Source: JAAEPI01 sp965212145
GTDB lineage: Bacteria; Bacteroidota; Bacteroidia; Cytophagales; Cyclobacteriaceae
Length of the DNA stretch: 64,000 nucleotides
Assembly: GCA_965212145.1 (NCBI GenBank)
Contig: CBDBUY010000004.1
Location: forward strand, 434,001 to 498,000
Direction of reading: 5' to 3'
Made by a program: the position numbers and the translations under genes. Shown one piece after another: positions 8,775 to 15,755 of this stretch (positions within the stretch are counted from its first letter, which is position 1; each line of letters begins with the position of its first letter). Under the pieces are notes generated by a model, which saw nothing but the letters and a program-made list of their open reading frames with translations, was not told where the DNA came from and made no database searches.

Positions 8775-8803
8775 GTTAGATCTGGTTGATCAAAAGGTTA
8801 TTA

Positions 8804-8811
8804 CAAAACTA
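8804..8811 (-). promoter_or_regulatory. Bacteroidota -7 box for the sucA operon, TAGTTTTG
   Basis: The minus strand carries TAGTTTTG, matching TAnnTTTG, about 30 bases before the sucA ATG. A T-rich TTTTC sits about 20 bases further upstream at the -33 position. It is divergent from the hrpB promoter. Confidence 0.5.
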
Positions 8812-8880
8812 CATGGTAAATAGTTCTTCCGAAAACCGTATAATCGGGTATGCAAATATTTATTTGAATCAAGACTAAAT

Positions 8881-8888
8881 TAACTTTG
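8881..8888 (+). promoter_or_regulatory. Bacteroidota -7 box, TAACTTTG, before hrpB
   Basis: TAACTTTG ends six bases before the ATG at 8895. Because the box overlaps the upstream in-frame TTG at 8886, translation cannot start there from this promoter. The box therefore both supports the ATG and suggests a leaderless mRNA. Confidence 0.5.
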
Positions 8889-8894
8889 TGGTTA

Positions 8895-11396
8895 ATGAAT
8901 GAATCGTGGAGAAATCTTGACCTGCCCATTCTGGAGTGCCTTCCAGATGTCCAGTCGAAGCTTGCTGAAAATAAGACGCTCTTGTTGAATGCTCCTCCCG
9001 GTGCTGGAAAAAGTACGATCATTCCAATTGCCCTTCTTAACGAACCGTGGCTTGAAGGAAAGAAAATCATGGTGCTCGAGCCGAGAAGATTGGCGGCTCG
9101 ATCGATTGCGCATCGTCTGGCAGAACTGAACGGCGACAATGTGGGAGAAACTGTTGGTTACCGAATTCGCTTTGAAAGCAAGGTTAGCGATCGTACGAAG
9201 ATTGAAGTCATCACAGAGGGTATTCTCACCCGCATGTTGCAATCTGACAATGCACTTGAGGATGTGGGTCTGGTTATTTTCGATGAATTTCACGAGCGCA
9301 ATATTCATTCAGATGTAGCTCTGGCTCTTTGTCGGGAGAGCCAGCAAGTCCTTCGCCCTGACTTGAAATTACTGATCATGTCGGCCACCCTGAATCTGGA
9401 AGAACTGACAAGAACGATCGACGCACCAGTGATTGAAAGTGAAGGGCGACAATATCCCGTAGAAATAATTCATCACGGTGAAACAGAGGAACGAATGCTC
9501 CCGGAATTGGCTGCTGATGTCATCAAAAAAGCTACACAAAAGCACGACGGGGATGTCCTTGTCTTCTTCCCGGGGCAAGGAGAAATCCTCAGATGTCAGG
9601 AAATCGTGAAGCGAACACATCGGGCCTGCCTGTCCGGTAGGCAGGGATTTCAGATTCACCCGCTTTTTGGTCAGCTCCCCTTTAAGAAACAACGTGCTGC
9701 CATACTTCCAGATAAAGAAGGTCGACGGAAAATCATTCTAGCCACTTCTATTGCGGAGACCAGCTTGACCATCGAAGGAGTTTCGATTGTGGTTGACACG
9801 GGATTCGGTCGTACTCAAAAGTGGGATCCGAAATCAGGACTATCCAGATTGGAGACCATTCGCATTTCCAAAGACTCTGCTGATCAAAGAGCAGGAAGAG
9901 CAGGAAGGCTAGGCCCGGGTGTCTGCTACCGCATGTGGTCAAAGGCCACTGAACTAAGATTACAGTCTCACCGAACCCCCGAAATTCTGGAAGCTGATTT
10001 AGGATCATTGGCCTTAGATCTCGCCAATTGGGGCATCATGAATCCAAATCAACTGGATTGGGTAACAGAACCACCAAAGGGCGCGATGTATGCGTCCAAA
10101 GAAATGCTGGAAGAACTTGGTGCCACTGAAAACGGACGCATTACCGAGCATGGCAAAAAGATGCACCAGCTTCCTTGTCATCCTAGGATAGCACACATGC
10201 TGTTGAATGCTGAAGAGGATGATTTGGTTGGTCTCGCTGCAGATGTCGCAGCGCTGATCGAAGAGCGCGATCCACTTGGAAAAGATGCCGGCGTGGACAT
10301 CAACGAGCGAATCGAAATGCTACGAAAATTCCGATCAGAGAATCGGCTGGGTCGCAAGTGGGATCGGATAGAAAAAGTCTCAGGAAGCTATCGACGGATG
10401 TTTAATGCTGAACCTGACAATGAACCGGTGGACCCTTTTGAAACCGGATTGCTTTTGACTTTTGCCTACCCAGAAAGAATTGCCTGCGCACGTCCCGGAA
10501 ACAACGCTCAGTTCCAATTGGCCAACGGTAAAATCGCCATGATTGGTCACCACGATGATCTGGCACATGAGGCCTGGTTGGCCACCGCTCACATGGATGC
10601 CAGGGACGGAATCGGGAAGATATTTCTTGCTTCTCCTTTGAATCCCACCGACCTTCAGGAGAAAATAATTCAGAAAGAAGTGGTAGAATGGGATCCCGAT
10701 GATGGAGCGCTTTCAGCCACCAATCAAATGCGCATAGGCAGCATCATCCTGAAATCCACGCCTTTACCAGACCCTGATCCAGAGGAAACAGCCAATGCCA
10801 TCTGCCGAGCGTTGAAGAAATCAAAAGGCAGTTTACTCGACTGGAATGAGGACGTAGAACAATGGCAAAATCGTGTTCTTTCGGTCAAAAAATGGCGAAG
10901 CGGAGAAAATTGGCCGGATATGAGTCGCGAAACGCTGGTTCTCACATGCGAAGAGTGGTTACCTCCTTATTTGACGAATGTCAAAACCTCCAAGGATTTG
11001 CTCAAGATCGATTTGAAAGAGGTGCTGCAGTTTTCTCTCCCACATGGCAAGCAAGAACTTCTAAAAAAATTGGCGCCTGAAAAGCTAGAGGTACCAAGCG
11101 GATCAAACATTAAGCTGATGTACCGACCAAACGGAGAACCGCCCGTGTTGGCTGCCAGAATTCAGGAGCTTTTTGGTCAGGCGGATACACCGACGGTAAA
11201 TGAAGGGAAATTAGAAGTGCTTGTGCATTTACTCTCTCCTGGATATAAACCCGTTCAGGTTACCGCTGATCTGAAGAACTTCTGGAATGACACATACTTT
11301 GAAGTGCGCAAGGAACTGAAACGACGCTACCCGAAACACTACTGGCCTAATGATCCGTGGAGTGCTGAGGCGGTCAGAGGGGTGATGCGATCCTAA
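8895..11396 (+). CDS. hrpB: ATP-dependent DEAH-type helicase HrpB
   Basis: The 833-residue helicase has the ordered superfamily 2 motifs: Walker A (NAPPGAGKSTI, near residue 37), DEFHERN (DEAH box), MSATLN, ATSIAETSLTIEG and the arginine-finger motif QRAGRAGR. The C-terminal third (ending near YPKHYWPNDPWSAEA) is the HrpB-specific domain, and length is normal. HrpB is a DEAH helicase whose substrate in bacteria is not settled. Between KRTH and FQIHPLFG it carries about eight extra residues (ACLSGRQG) encoded by a GC-rich palindrome, at a point between the helicase lobes where homologues have a short loop. The start is ATG 8895, because a TTG nine bases earlier lies inside the promoter box. 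Confidence 0.93.
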   Translation: MNESWRNLDLPILECLPDVQSKLAENKTLLLNAPPGAGKSTIIPIALLNEPWLEGKKIMVLEPRRLAARSIAHRLAELNGDNVGETVGYRIRFESKVSDRTKIEVITEGILTRMLQSDNALEDVGLVIFDEFHERNIHSDVALALCRESQQVLRPDLKLLIMSATLNLEELTRTIDAPVIESEGRQYPVEIIHHGETEERMLPELAADVIKKATQKHDGDVLVFFPGQGEILRCQEIVKRTHRACLSGRQGFQIHPLFGQLPFKKQRAAILPDKEGRRKIILATSIAETSLTIEGVSIVVDTGFGRTQKWDPKSGLSRLETIRISKDSADQRAGRAGRLGPGVCYRMWSKATELRLQSHRTPEILEADLGSLALDLANWGIMNPNQLDWVTEPPKGAMYASKEMLEELGATENGRITEHGKKMHQLPCHPRIAHMLLNAEEDDLVGLAADVAALIEERDPLGKDAGVDINERIEMLRKFRSENRLGRKWDRIEKVSGSYRRMFNAEPDNEPVDPFETGLLLTFAYPERIACARPGNNAQFQLANGKIAMIGHHDDLAHEAWLATAHMDARDGIGKIFLASPLNPTDLQEKIIQKEVVEWDPDDGALSATNQMRIGSIILKSTPLPDPDPEETANAICRALKKSKGSLLDWNEDVEQWQNRVLSVKKWRSGENWPDMSRETLVLTCEEWLPPYLTNVKTSKDLLKIDLKEVLQFSLPHGKQELLKKLAPEKLEVPSGSNIKLMYRPNGEPPVLAARIQELFGQADTPTVNEGKLEVLVHLLSPGYKPVQVTADLKNFWNDTYFEVRKELKRRYPKHYWPNDPWSAEAVRGVMRS
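9625..9645. repeat. Small GC-rich palindrome inserted in frame within hrpB
   Basis: Seven-base arms CCTGCCT and AGGCAGG flank the loop GTCCGGT. It is translated as ACLSGRQG in hrpB; the opposite strand would read SLPTGQAG. From memory, peptides of the type SLPTGQAG recur in unrelated predicted proteins of Bacteroidota and environmental genomes, which suggests a dispersed palindromic repeat. Only one copy was found in this window. Confidence 0.6.
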
Positions 11397-11420
11397 TTTC
11401 CCTTTTCTCCGTATTTAATT

Positions 11421-11446
11421 CCAACCTTTGTGTCGTAATCCGTGTC
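11421..11446 (+). promoter_or_regulatory. Putative ECF-sigma promoter of the sigma factor gene
   Basis: CCAACC (11421-11426), 17 bases, then GTC (11444-11446) lie upstream of the sigma gene. The same elements with the same 17-base spacing and similar intervening bases occur at 13389-13414. The -35 type CAACC and -10 type GTC elements are what is expected for Bacteroidota ECF sigma factors, so this is probably autoregulation. Confidence 0.6.
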
Positions 11447-11464
11447 CCCTAATTGTTGGCCACA

Positions 11465-12004
11465 ATGTACTCAGACGAGCAACTAGTAGATGGGTGTAAA
11501 AAGAACGACCGCTCCATGCAGAAGGCGCTGTACGAAAAGTACGCTCCCAAACTGATGATGGTCGCGCTTCGCTATGCCGAGAGTACAGCTGAGGCCGAGG
11601 ACAATTTGCAGGACGCCATGATTAAGGCATTTAATAAAATAGAGACTTTTAAGGGTGAAGCGGCCATTTTCTTTTGGCTGAAAAGGATTGTCATTAATAC
11701 ATCGCTGAACGCGCTTAGAAGTAAAGTCCAACTCAACCCCATCCAGGACTATGAGGAAAAAGTAGAAGGTGAAGCCTGGCAGTTGATCGGTGATCTTCAA
11801 TTGGAAGATTTGGTTCAAATGATTCAGGAATTACCGGCAGGATGCAGGGCGGTATTTAACCTGATGGCCATCGAGGGATACAAACACGAGGAAATCGCGA
11901 AAGAACTTGGCATCTCAATAGGGACATCTAAGTCGCAGTTCTCCCGAGCGAAATTGCTCCTGCAGGAAAATTTGAAACAAGAAGAATTGAGGAGCCATGG
12001 ATAA
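11465..12004 (+). CDS. ECF-type RNA polymerase sigma factor
   Basis: The 179-residue sigma-70 family protein contains only regions 2 and 4. Region 2 covers about residues 20-90 (AEDNLQDAMIKAFNKIETFK, then FFWLKRIVINTSLNALRSK). Region 4 is at about 115-170, with the helix-turn-helix HEEIAKELGISIGTSKSQF. The start is placed at ATG 11465 (MYSDEQLVDG), typical for the family; an upstream TTG at 11453 is in frame but less likely. Its 3' end overlaps the next gene by eight bases, the usual sigma/anti-sigma arrangement. It probably directs its own promoter and that of the lipoprotein operon at 13437. Confidence 0.93.
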   Translation: MYSDEQLVDGCKKNDRSMQKALYEKYAPKLMMVALRYAESTAEAEDNLQDAMIKAFNKIETFKGEAAIFFWLKRIVINTSLNALRSKVQLNPIQDYEEKVEGEAWQLIGDLQLEDLVQMIQELPAGCRAVFNLMAIEGYKHEEIAKELGISIGTSKSQFSRAKLLLQENLKQEELRSHG

Positions 12005-13379
12005 TCAGTGGAAAGACATATTCGAGAAGGCTGAAAAGGCCCCAAGTCGTGGCGTTTGGGCCGGGATCGAATCTGGACTTGCTGGTGGTGGCGGCAAAAA
12101 AGCGTTCATGATTCCATTGGCCTGGGCAGCTGCGATTTCCCTGGCGCTGGCCTCTACGATTTTGGTTTGGTACAACATGCAAGAAGATTCTAATATAGGA
12201 CGAAATGAATTGGCGAAAACTCCGGTGCAAGCCGATCCTTCTGTCACCACTCAGGTGGAGGATAATTTTCAGGTTGACCCTGACACTCAGAATGAATCCA
12301 AAATTCTTGTTAATACTCAGAAAAACGATGTTGAACAGATACAGAGTGAAAAAAACCCTGCATTAATCAATTCGCAAAAAACCACTCCACCGATTCAGAT
12401 CAATAACGAATCAAGACCAATGGCTGCTCTAAATGTCCAAAAAAATCAGCCGCAAAAAACTGAAATTGGAGAATCCGAATCGAGTGTAATACTAACGAAA
12501 AATCAGAGTGAATCAGAAGAAATTTCTGACGAAACGAATGAGTCCATTTCTCCCATTAAACCAACAGAGCCACAGATAAAAGAAATCAATCAAGACTCGC
12601 TAGAACAGGTACTTCAAGACTCGTACTATGGGCCGGAACCGGAAGAACTGCAACCTAAAGATCGCAAGCAGAAGCGAAGACTTTGGGCTGGTATTTCTCA
12701 GGGATATGGTGGTTTTGCGTCTAATTTAGGGGGAGCGGAAGAGGCGAGTTTTGCGGAAGTTGACGATGGATCGTTCACACTCGGAGAAGCACTTGCTGCT
12801 GAGCAAGGCTCCCAAAATGAATTGAAAGAACGAGGGCTTCTGAATACAGCTCTTTGGGTAGGAATTCCAATCAATCACTCGATGGCAGTCATGACTGGGT
12901 TTGGCTATTCAAGAGCGAATTATACAAGCACAGCGGCCAGCTACAACGGCGAATTACTGCACTTCACGGCCGATCCGGTGGCAATTTCTGAGACCGGCAA
13001 TTCTTCTTATGAGCGTGTTGATATTGATGGAACCTACGACATGGCATTTATTCCCGTCGTTGTGGATTGGGCTCTCCTCCAAGGTCAGTTCGGCCTTTGC
13101 CTGCAAGCTGGACCCGAATTGGGCATCCTCCTTCAGCAAAAAATAAAAAGTGATGAAACAGGAGCAAGCAGATCCACCGGAGCGGGCAACCTCTATCGAC
13201 CCATTCACTTTAGGATGGCCTCTGGAGTAGCGCTGACTTATCAGGTGAAAGAAAACTATCAAATCAGCTTGCAACCACGAGCCACACAAGCCATTACTTC
13301 GGTCACTTCTTCAGATGCTGCATTCAGTAGCTATCCGCTGAATTACTCTGTGATGCTCGGATTCCGATACATTTTCTAA
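11997..13379 (+). CDS. Membrane-anchored putative anti-sigma factor with C-terminal outer-membrane beta-barrel domain
   Basis: The 460-residue protein overlaps the sigma gene by eight bases. Residues 1-35 (DNQWKDIFEKAEKAPSRGVW) resemble the short cytoplasmic sigma-binding segment common in Bacteroidota. Residues ~38-58 form one membrane span (IPLAWAAAISLALASTILVW). Residues ~60-225 are a polar Gln/Glu/Asn-rich, probably disordered linker. From about 228 the protein has aromatic-rich beta-strand alternation (LWAGISQGYGGFASNLGG; last strand VMLGFRYIF), typical of a small outer-membrane barrel. If both ends are correct, one chain spans inner membrane, periplasm and outer membrane. The sigma-partner role is inferred from gene order and N-terminus; no zinc-binding anti-sigma motif is visible. 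Confidence 0.75.
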   Translation: MDNQWKDIFEKAEKAPSRGVWAGIESGLAGGGGKKAFMIPLAWAAAISLALASTILVWYNMQEDSNIGRNELAKTPVQADPSVTTQVEDNFQVDPDTQNESKILVNTQKNDVEQIQSEKNPALINSQKTTPPIQINNESRPMAALNVQKNQPQKTEIGESESSVILTKNQSESEEISDETNESISPIKPTEPQIKEINQDSLEQVLQDSYYGPEPEELQPKDRKQKRRLWAGISQGYGGFASNLGGAEEASFAEVDDGSFTLGEALAAEQGSQNELKERGLLNTALWVGIPINHSMAVMTGFGYSRANYTSTAASYNGELLHFTADPVAISETGNSSYERVDIDGTYDMAFIPVVVDWALLQGQFGLCLQAGPELGILLQQKIKSDETGASRSTGAGNLYRPIHFRMASGVALTYQVKENYQISLQPRATQAITSVTSSDAAFSSYPLNYSVMLGFRYIF

Positions 13380-13388
13380 GGACTCGTT

Positions 13389-13414
13389 CCAACCATTTGC
13401 GTCGAACCTGGGTC
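13389..13414 (+). promoter_or_regulatory. Putative ECF-sigma promoter of the lipoprotein operon
   Basis: CCAACC (13389-13394), 17 bases and GTC (13412-13414) repeat the motif and spacing found upstream of the ECF sigma gene at 11421. The flanking TTCCAACC and TTTG plus GTCG bases also agree. It lies 23 bases before the ATG at 13437. Confidence 0.6.
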
Positions 13415-13436
13415 TCATAACCAAACGGAAACGGTT

Positions 13437-14720
13437 ATGAATGCACACTCACAACTTTCGAAATACTCACGCCTATCGATCATCTTGTTGGGCGTATTAG
13501 TAGCGATCGCATTGCTCTCATCATGCACAGATCAATGCACAGAAAATTACACCTACATTGAATATACACCGCAGTATCGCAGCATGGAGAGTGTTAGGAC
13601 GAGCGTGGATATTTTACCGCCTCAACCGGTAGAAAAATTTGGTAAAATCTACTTGCATGGCACCACGCTTTTCATCACCGAACCTGACAGTGGCATCCAC
13701 GTGATCAACAATGCCGATCCATCCATCCCGATCAGTCAGAGCTTTATCAATCTTCCGGGCGCTCATGATTTGGCCACCAAAGGGAATTACCTGTATGCAG
13801 ACAGCTTCCTGGACTTGGTCGTTTTTGATATCTCGGACAAAACCAACATCACCGAGGTGAAGAGAGTAGAGGACGTTTTCACCAATCATTACTACTATGT
13901 AGACAATGCAAACGACGTTTTTCTAACTGAATACATTGAAACCGATAAGCACGTGATGGATGCTGTGGATTGTGACCAGCAATCTATATTTTATGAGGAT
14001 GATGTGATTTTCATGCTCGAGGATGTCGCGGCTTCAACTGATGGAGGTGGTGGGGTTTCGGGAATCAGCGGATCCATGGCGCGGATGAATGTCGTGGATA
14101 ACCACTTGTATGGAATCGACAGCTGGAGTTTGCACGTTCTTACGCTTGATGATCCGGCCTGTCCGGAGTTGATCAAAGACGTGGATGTGGGTTGGAACAT
14201 CGAGACGATCTTTCCATACGAACAAAGCCTCTTCATTGGAGCAGCTGACGGCATGTACATTTTTGATAATACCGAACCTACTGACCCACAATTAAGAAGC
14301 AAGTTTGAGCACGCCAGAGCTTGCGATCCCGTGGTGGTGCAGGACGATATCGCTTTCGTAACCCTAAGAAACGGAACAGAATGTCTCGGATTTGCCAACC
14401 AACTCGATGTGGTGGATGTCTCTGATCTGGACAATCCTAAACTTCTTTACACGCACGAAATGGACAATCCGCATGGGCTTGGCGTGGATGGAGACAACCT
14501 CTTTATCTGTGAAGGAGAATTCGGTCTCAAACTCTTCGATAAGTCGGACATGAGCAAGATCAGTGGAAAGCTGACAAACTGGATTCGTAGTTTGAATGCC
14601 TATGACGTCATTCCTTTTAATGACCTGCTAATCGTGATTGGCGAGGATGGTTTGTATCAATTCGATTACAGCAATCCGGAAGAAATCGTATTTCTAAGTA
14701 AAATCGATTCCGGATCATGA
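13437..14720 (+). CDS. LVIVD-repeat surface/periplasmic lipoprotein
   Basis: The 427-residue protein has a signal peptide with a lipobox (IALLSSC), so it should be lipidated. The rest consists of LVIVD-type beta-propeller-like repeats, each with a hydrophobic strand ending in an Asp and followed by a 'P-x-L' phrase: LVVFDISDKTNITEVKRV, LHVLTLDDPACPELIKDV, LDVVDVSDLDNPKLLYTH and LKLFDKSDMSKISGKL. Such repeats probably mediate binding at the cell envelope; no catalytic motif was seen. It overlaps the next barrel gene by four bases (ATGA) and has the ECF-type promoter, so the pair is probably the target operon of the adjacent sigma factor. Confidence 0.85.
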   Translation: MNAHSQLSKYSRLSIILLGVLVAIALLSSCTDQCTENYTYIEYTPQYRSMESVRTSVDILPPQPVEKFGKIYLHGTTLFITEPDSGIHVINNADPSIPISQSFINLPGAHDLATKGNYLYADSFLDLVVFDISDKTNITEVKRVEDVFTNHYYYVDNANDVFLTEYIETDKHVMDAVDCDQQSIFYEDDVIFMLEDVAASTDGGGGVSGISGSMARMNVVDNHLYGIDSWSLHVLTLDDPACPELIKDVDVGWNIETIFPYEQSLFIGAADGMYIFDNTEPTDPQLRSKFEHARACDPVVVQDDIAFVTLRNGTECLGFANQLDVVDVSDLDNPKLLYTHEMDNPHGLGVDGDNLFICEGEFGLKLFDKSDMSKISGKLTNWIRSLNAYDVIPFNDLLIVIGEDGLYQFDYSNPEEIVFLSKIDSGS

Positions 14721-15247
14721 GGGTTCATTTGAGTTGTTCTTTGGTGCTGATTTCCCTCTTTGGATGGGCACAGGAAAATCAGGAATCCATGGATGTCGAA
14801 TTGCTTTTCCAGATAAACTCCAGTAAACCGGGTAAGGACCGGGCTGCTAAGACAGATCCGGCAATCATGACGAGTTTACTTTTTCGGTTCAGCGAAACCT
14901 TCCAGGCAGGCTTGGGGACGGGATTACAGTCGCCACATTATAATACCGTGCTAATGCCGGTCTATGCTCAGCTAAATGTGGCTCCTTTCAGGACAAGTCC
15001 GATTTTCTTGAAAACTAAACTGGGAAACTTCATTCCCATAAACCCCAGAGAATTTGAAGGGGGCCTTTTCACTGAAGTAGCTTTGGCCAGGAGCTGGAAT
15101 TTTCGGGGAAACAATTCGTGTCAGCTGTCAATGGGATATGCCCATCAAAGAATGACTTTCACGAATGAAAACTGGTGGTGGGGTTCGGATCGGGAGACAA
15201 CCTTTCGATTTAACCGATTGATGTTTTCTGCTGGGTTTGTGTTTTAA
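14717..15247 (+). CDS. Small outer-membrane beta-barrel protein (176 aa)
   Basis: A signal peptide (LSCSLVLISLFGWAQ) is followed by amphipathic beta-strand segments (FSETFQAGLGTGLQSPHY, SFHQ-free aromatic strands near the end) and a terminal FSAGFVF, the C-terminal aromatic end typical of outer-membrane barrels. The length suits an eight-stranded barrel. It is translationally coupled to the LVIVD lipoprotein, suggesting the two act together in the outer membrane, possibly with the lipoprotein as a cap. No specific family is recognised. Confidence 0.75.
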   Translation: MRVHLSCSLVLISLFGWAQENQESMDVELLFQINSSKPGKDRAAKTDPAIMTSLLFRFSETFQAGLGTGLQSPHYNTVLMPVYAQLNVAPFRTSPIFLKTKLGNFIPINPREFEGGLFTEVALARSWNFRGNNSCQLSMGYAHQRMTFTNENWWWGSDRETTFRFNRLMFSAGFVF

Positions 15248-15277
15248 AAAAGCCTCCACCAAACAGTAGAGGCTTTT
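15248..15277. terminator. Bidirectional rho-independent terminator
   Basis: The arms AAAAGCCTC (15248-15256) and GAGGCTTTT (15269-15277) surround a 12-base loop, with T runs on both strands. It sits between the convergent barrel gene and the GIN/PspC operon. Confidence 0.85.
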
Positions 15278-15305
15278 ACCTACCCAATCGCGAAACGCGA
15301 AATCA

Positions 15306-15755
15306 TTAGTCCTTTCGCACTCGGCTGTCTCCTGACTCTGAGATGGTGGCATTTGATGTGCCGCGATAAGTCACCCTGCTTTCTCCCGTTGCACTGATAG
15401 TTATCGCATCATCTGCAAAAACTCTGGCTGTCGAATTTCCAGAAGCGGAAATTGTCACGTTCTCAGCGTCCAGGTTGTTAGAGTTCATGTATCCCTGACC
15501 ACTTAGTTCTACGTCCAAGCGATTGGCGTCACCAAAAACTTCCAGCTTCGCCGCTCCACTCAAATCAATGTCCAGTTCGCGAACATCCACATCGAGATCA
15601 AAGTCTGTCTCTCCAGACAAATCAATTTCCAATTTTTCATTGTAGAAATCCTCAATGTCTCCCCGGCATTCTCCTGAAGCTCTGAAATATTCTAGCTCAG
15701 GCATGTAAATGGTGATGGTGATGTCCTTGCTGTCATTTCTCCAAGTCCTCTTCAT
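15306..15755 (-). CDS. C-terminal part of a GIN (DUF2807) domain, in a different frame from the PspC gene
   Basis: The 149-residue frame contains the repetitive beta-helix of the GIN/DUF2807 domain: LEIDLSGETDFDLDVDV, LDIDLSGAAKLEVFGD, LDVELSGQGYMNSNNL and ATISESGDSRV. It lacks a signal peptide and the first third of the domain. The missing part (FDEIRISSAFKINVIQS and following) is at the end of the PspC frame at 15733-17709. The two frames overlap by 23 bases and differ by one base. The simplest reading is one PspC-GIN protein of about 800 residues split by a frame change. A separately translated fragment starting at ATG 15755, or recoding, are alternatives. Confidence 0.7.
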   Translation of the reverse strand: MKRTWRNDSKDITITIYMPELEYFRASGECRGDIEDFYNEKLEIDLSGETDFDLDVDVRELDIDLSGAAKLEVFGDANRLDVELSGQGYMNSNNLDAENVTISASGNSTARVFADDAITISATGESRVTYRGTSNATISESGDSRVRKD

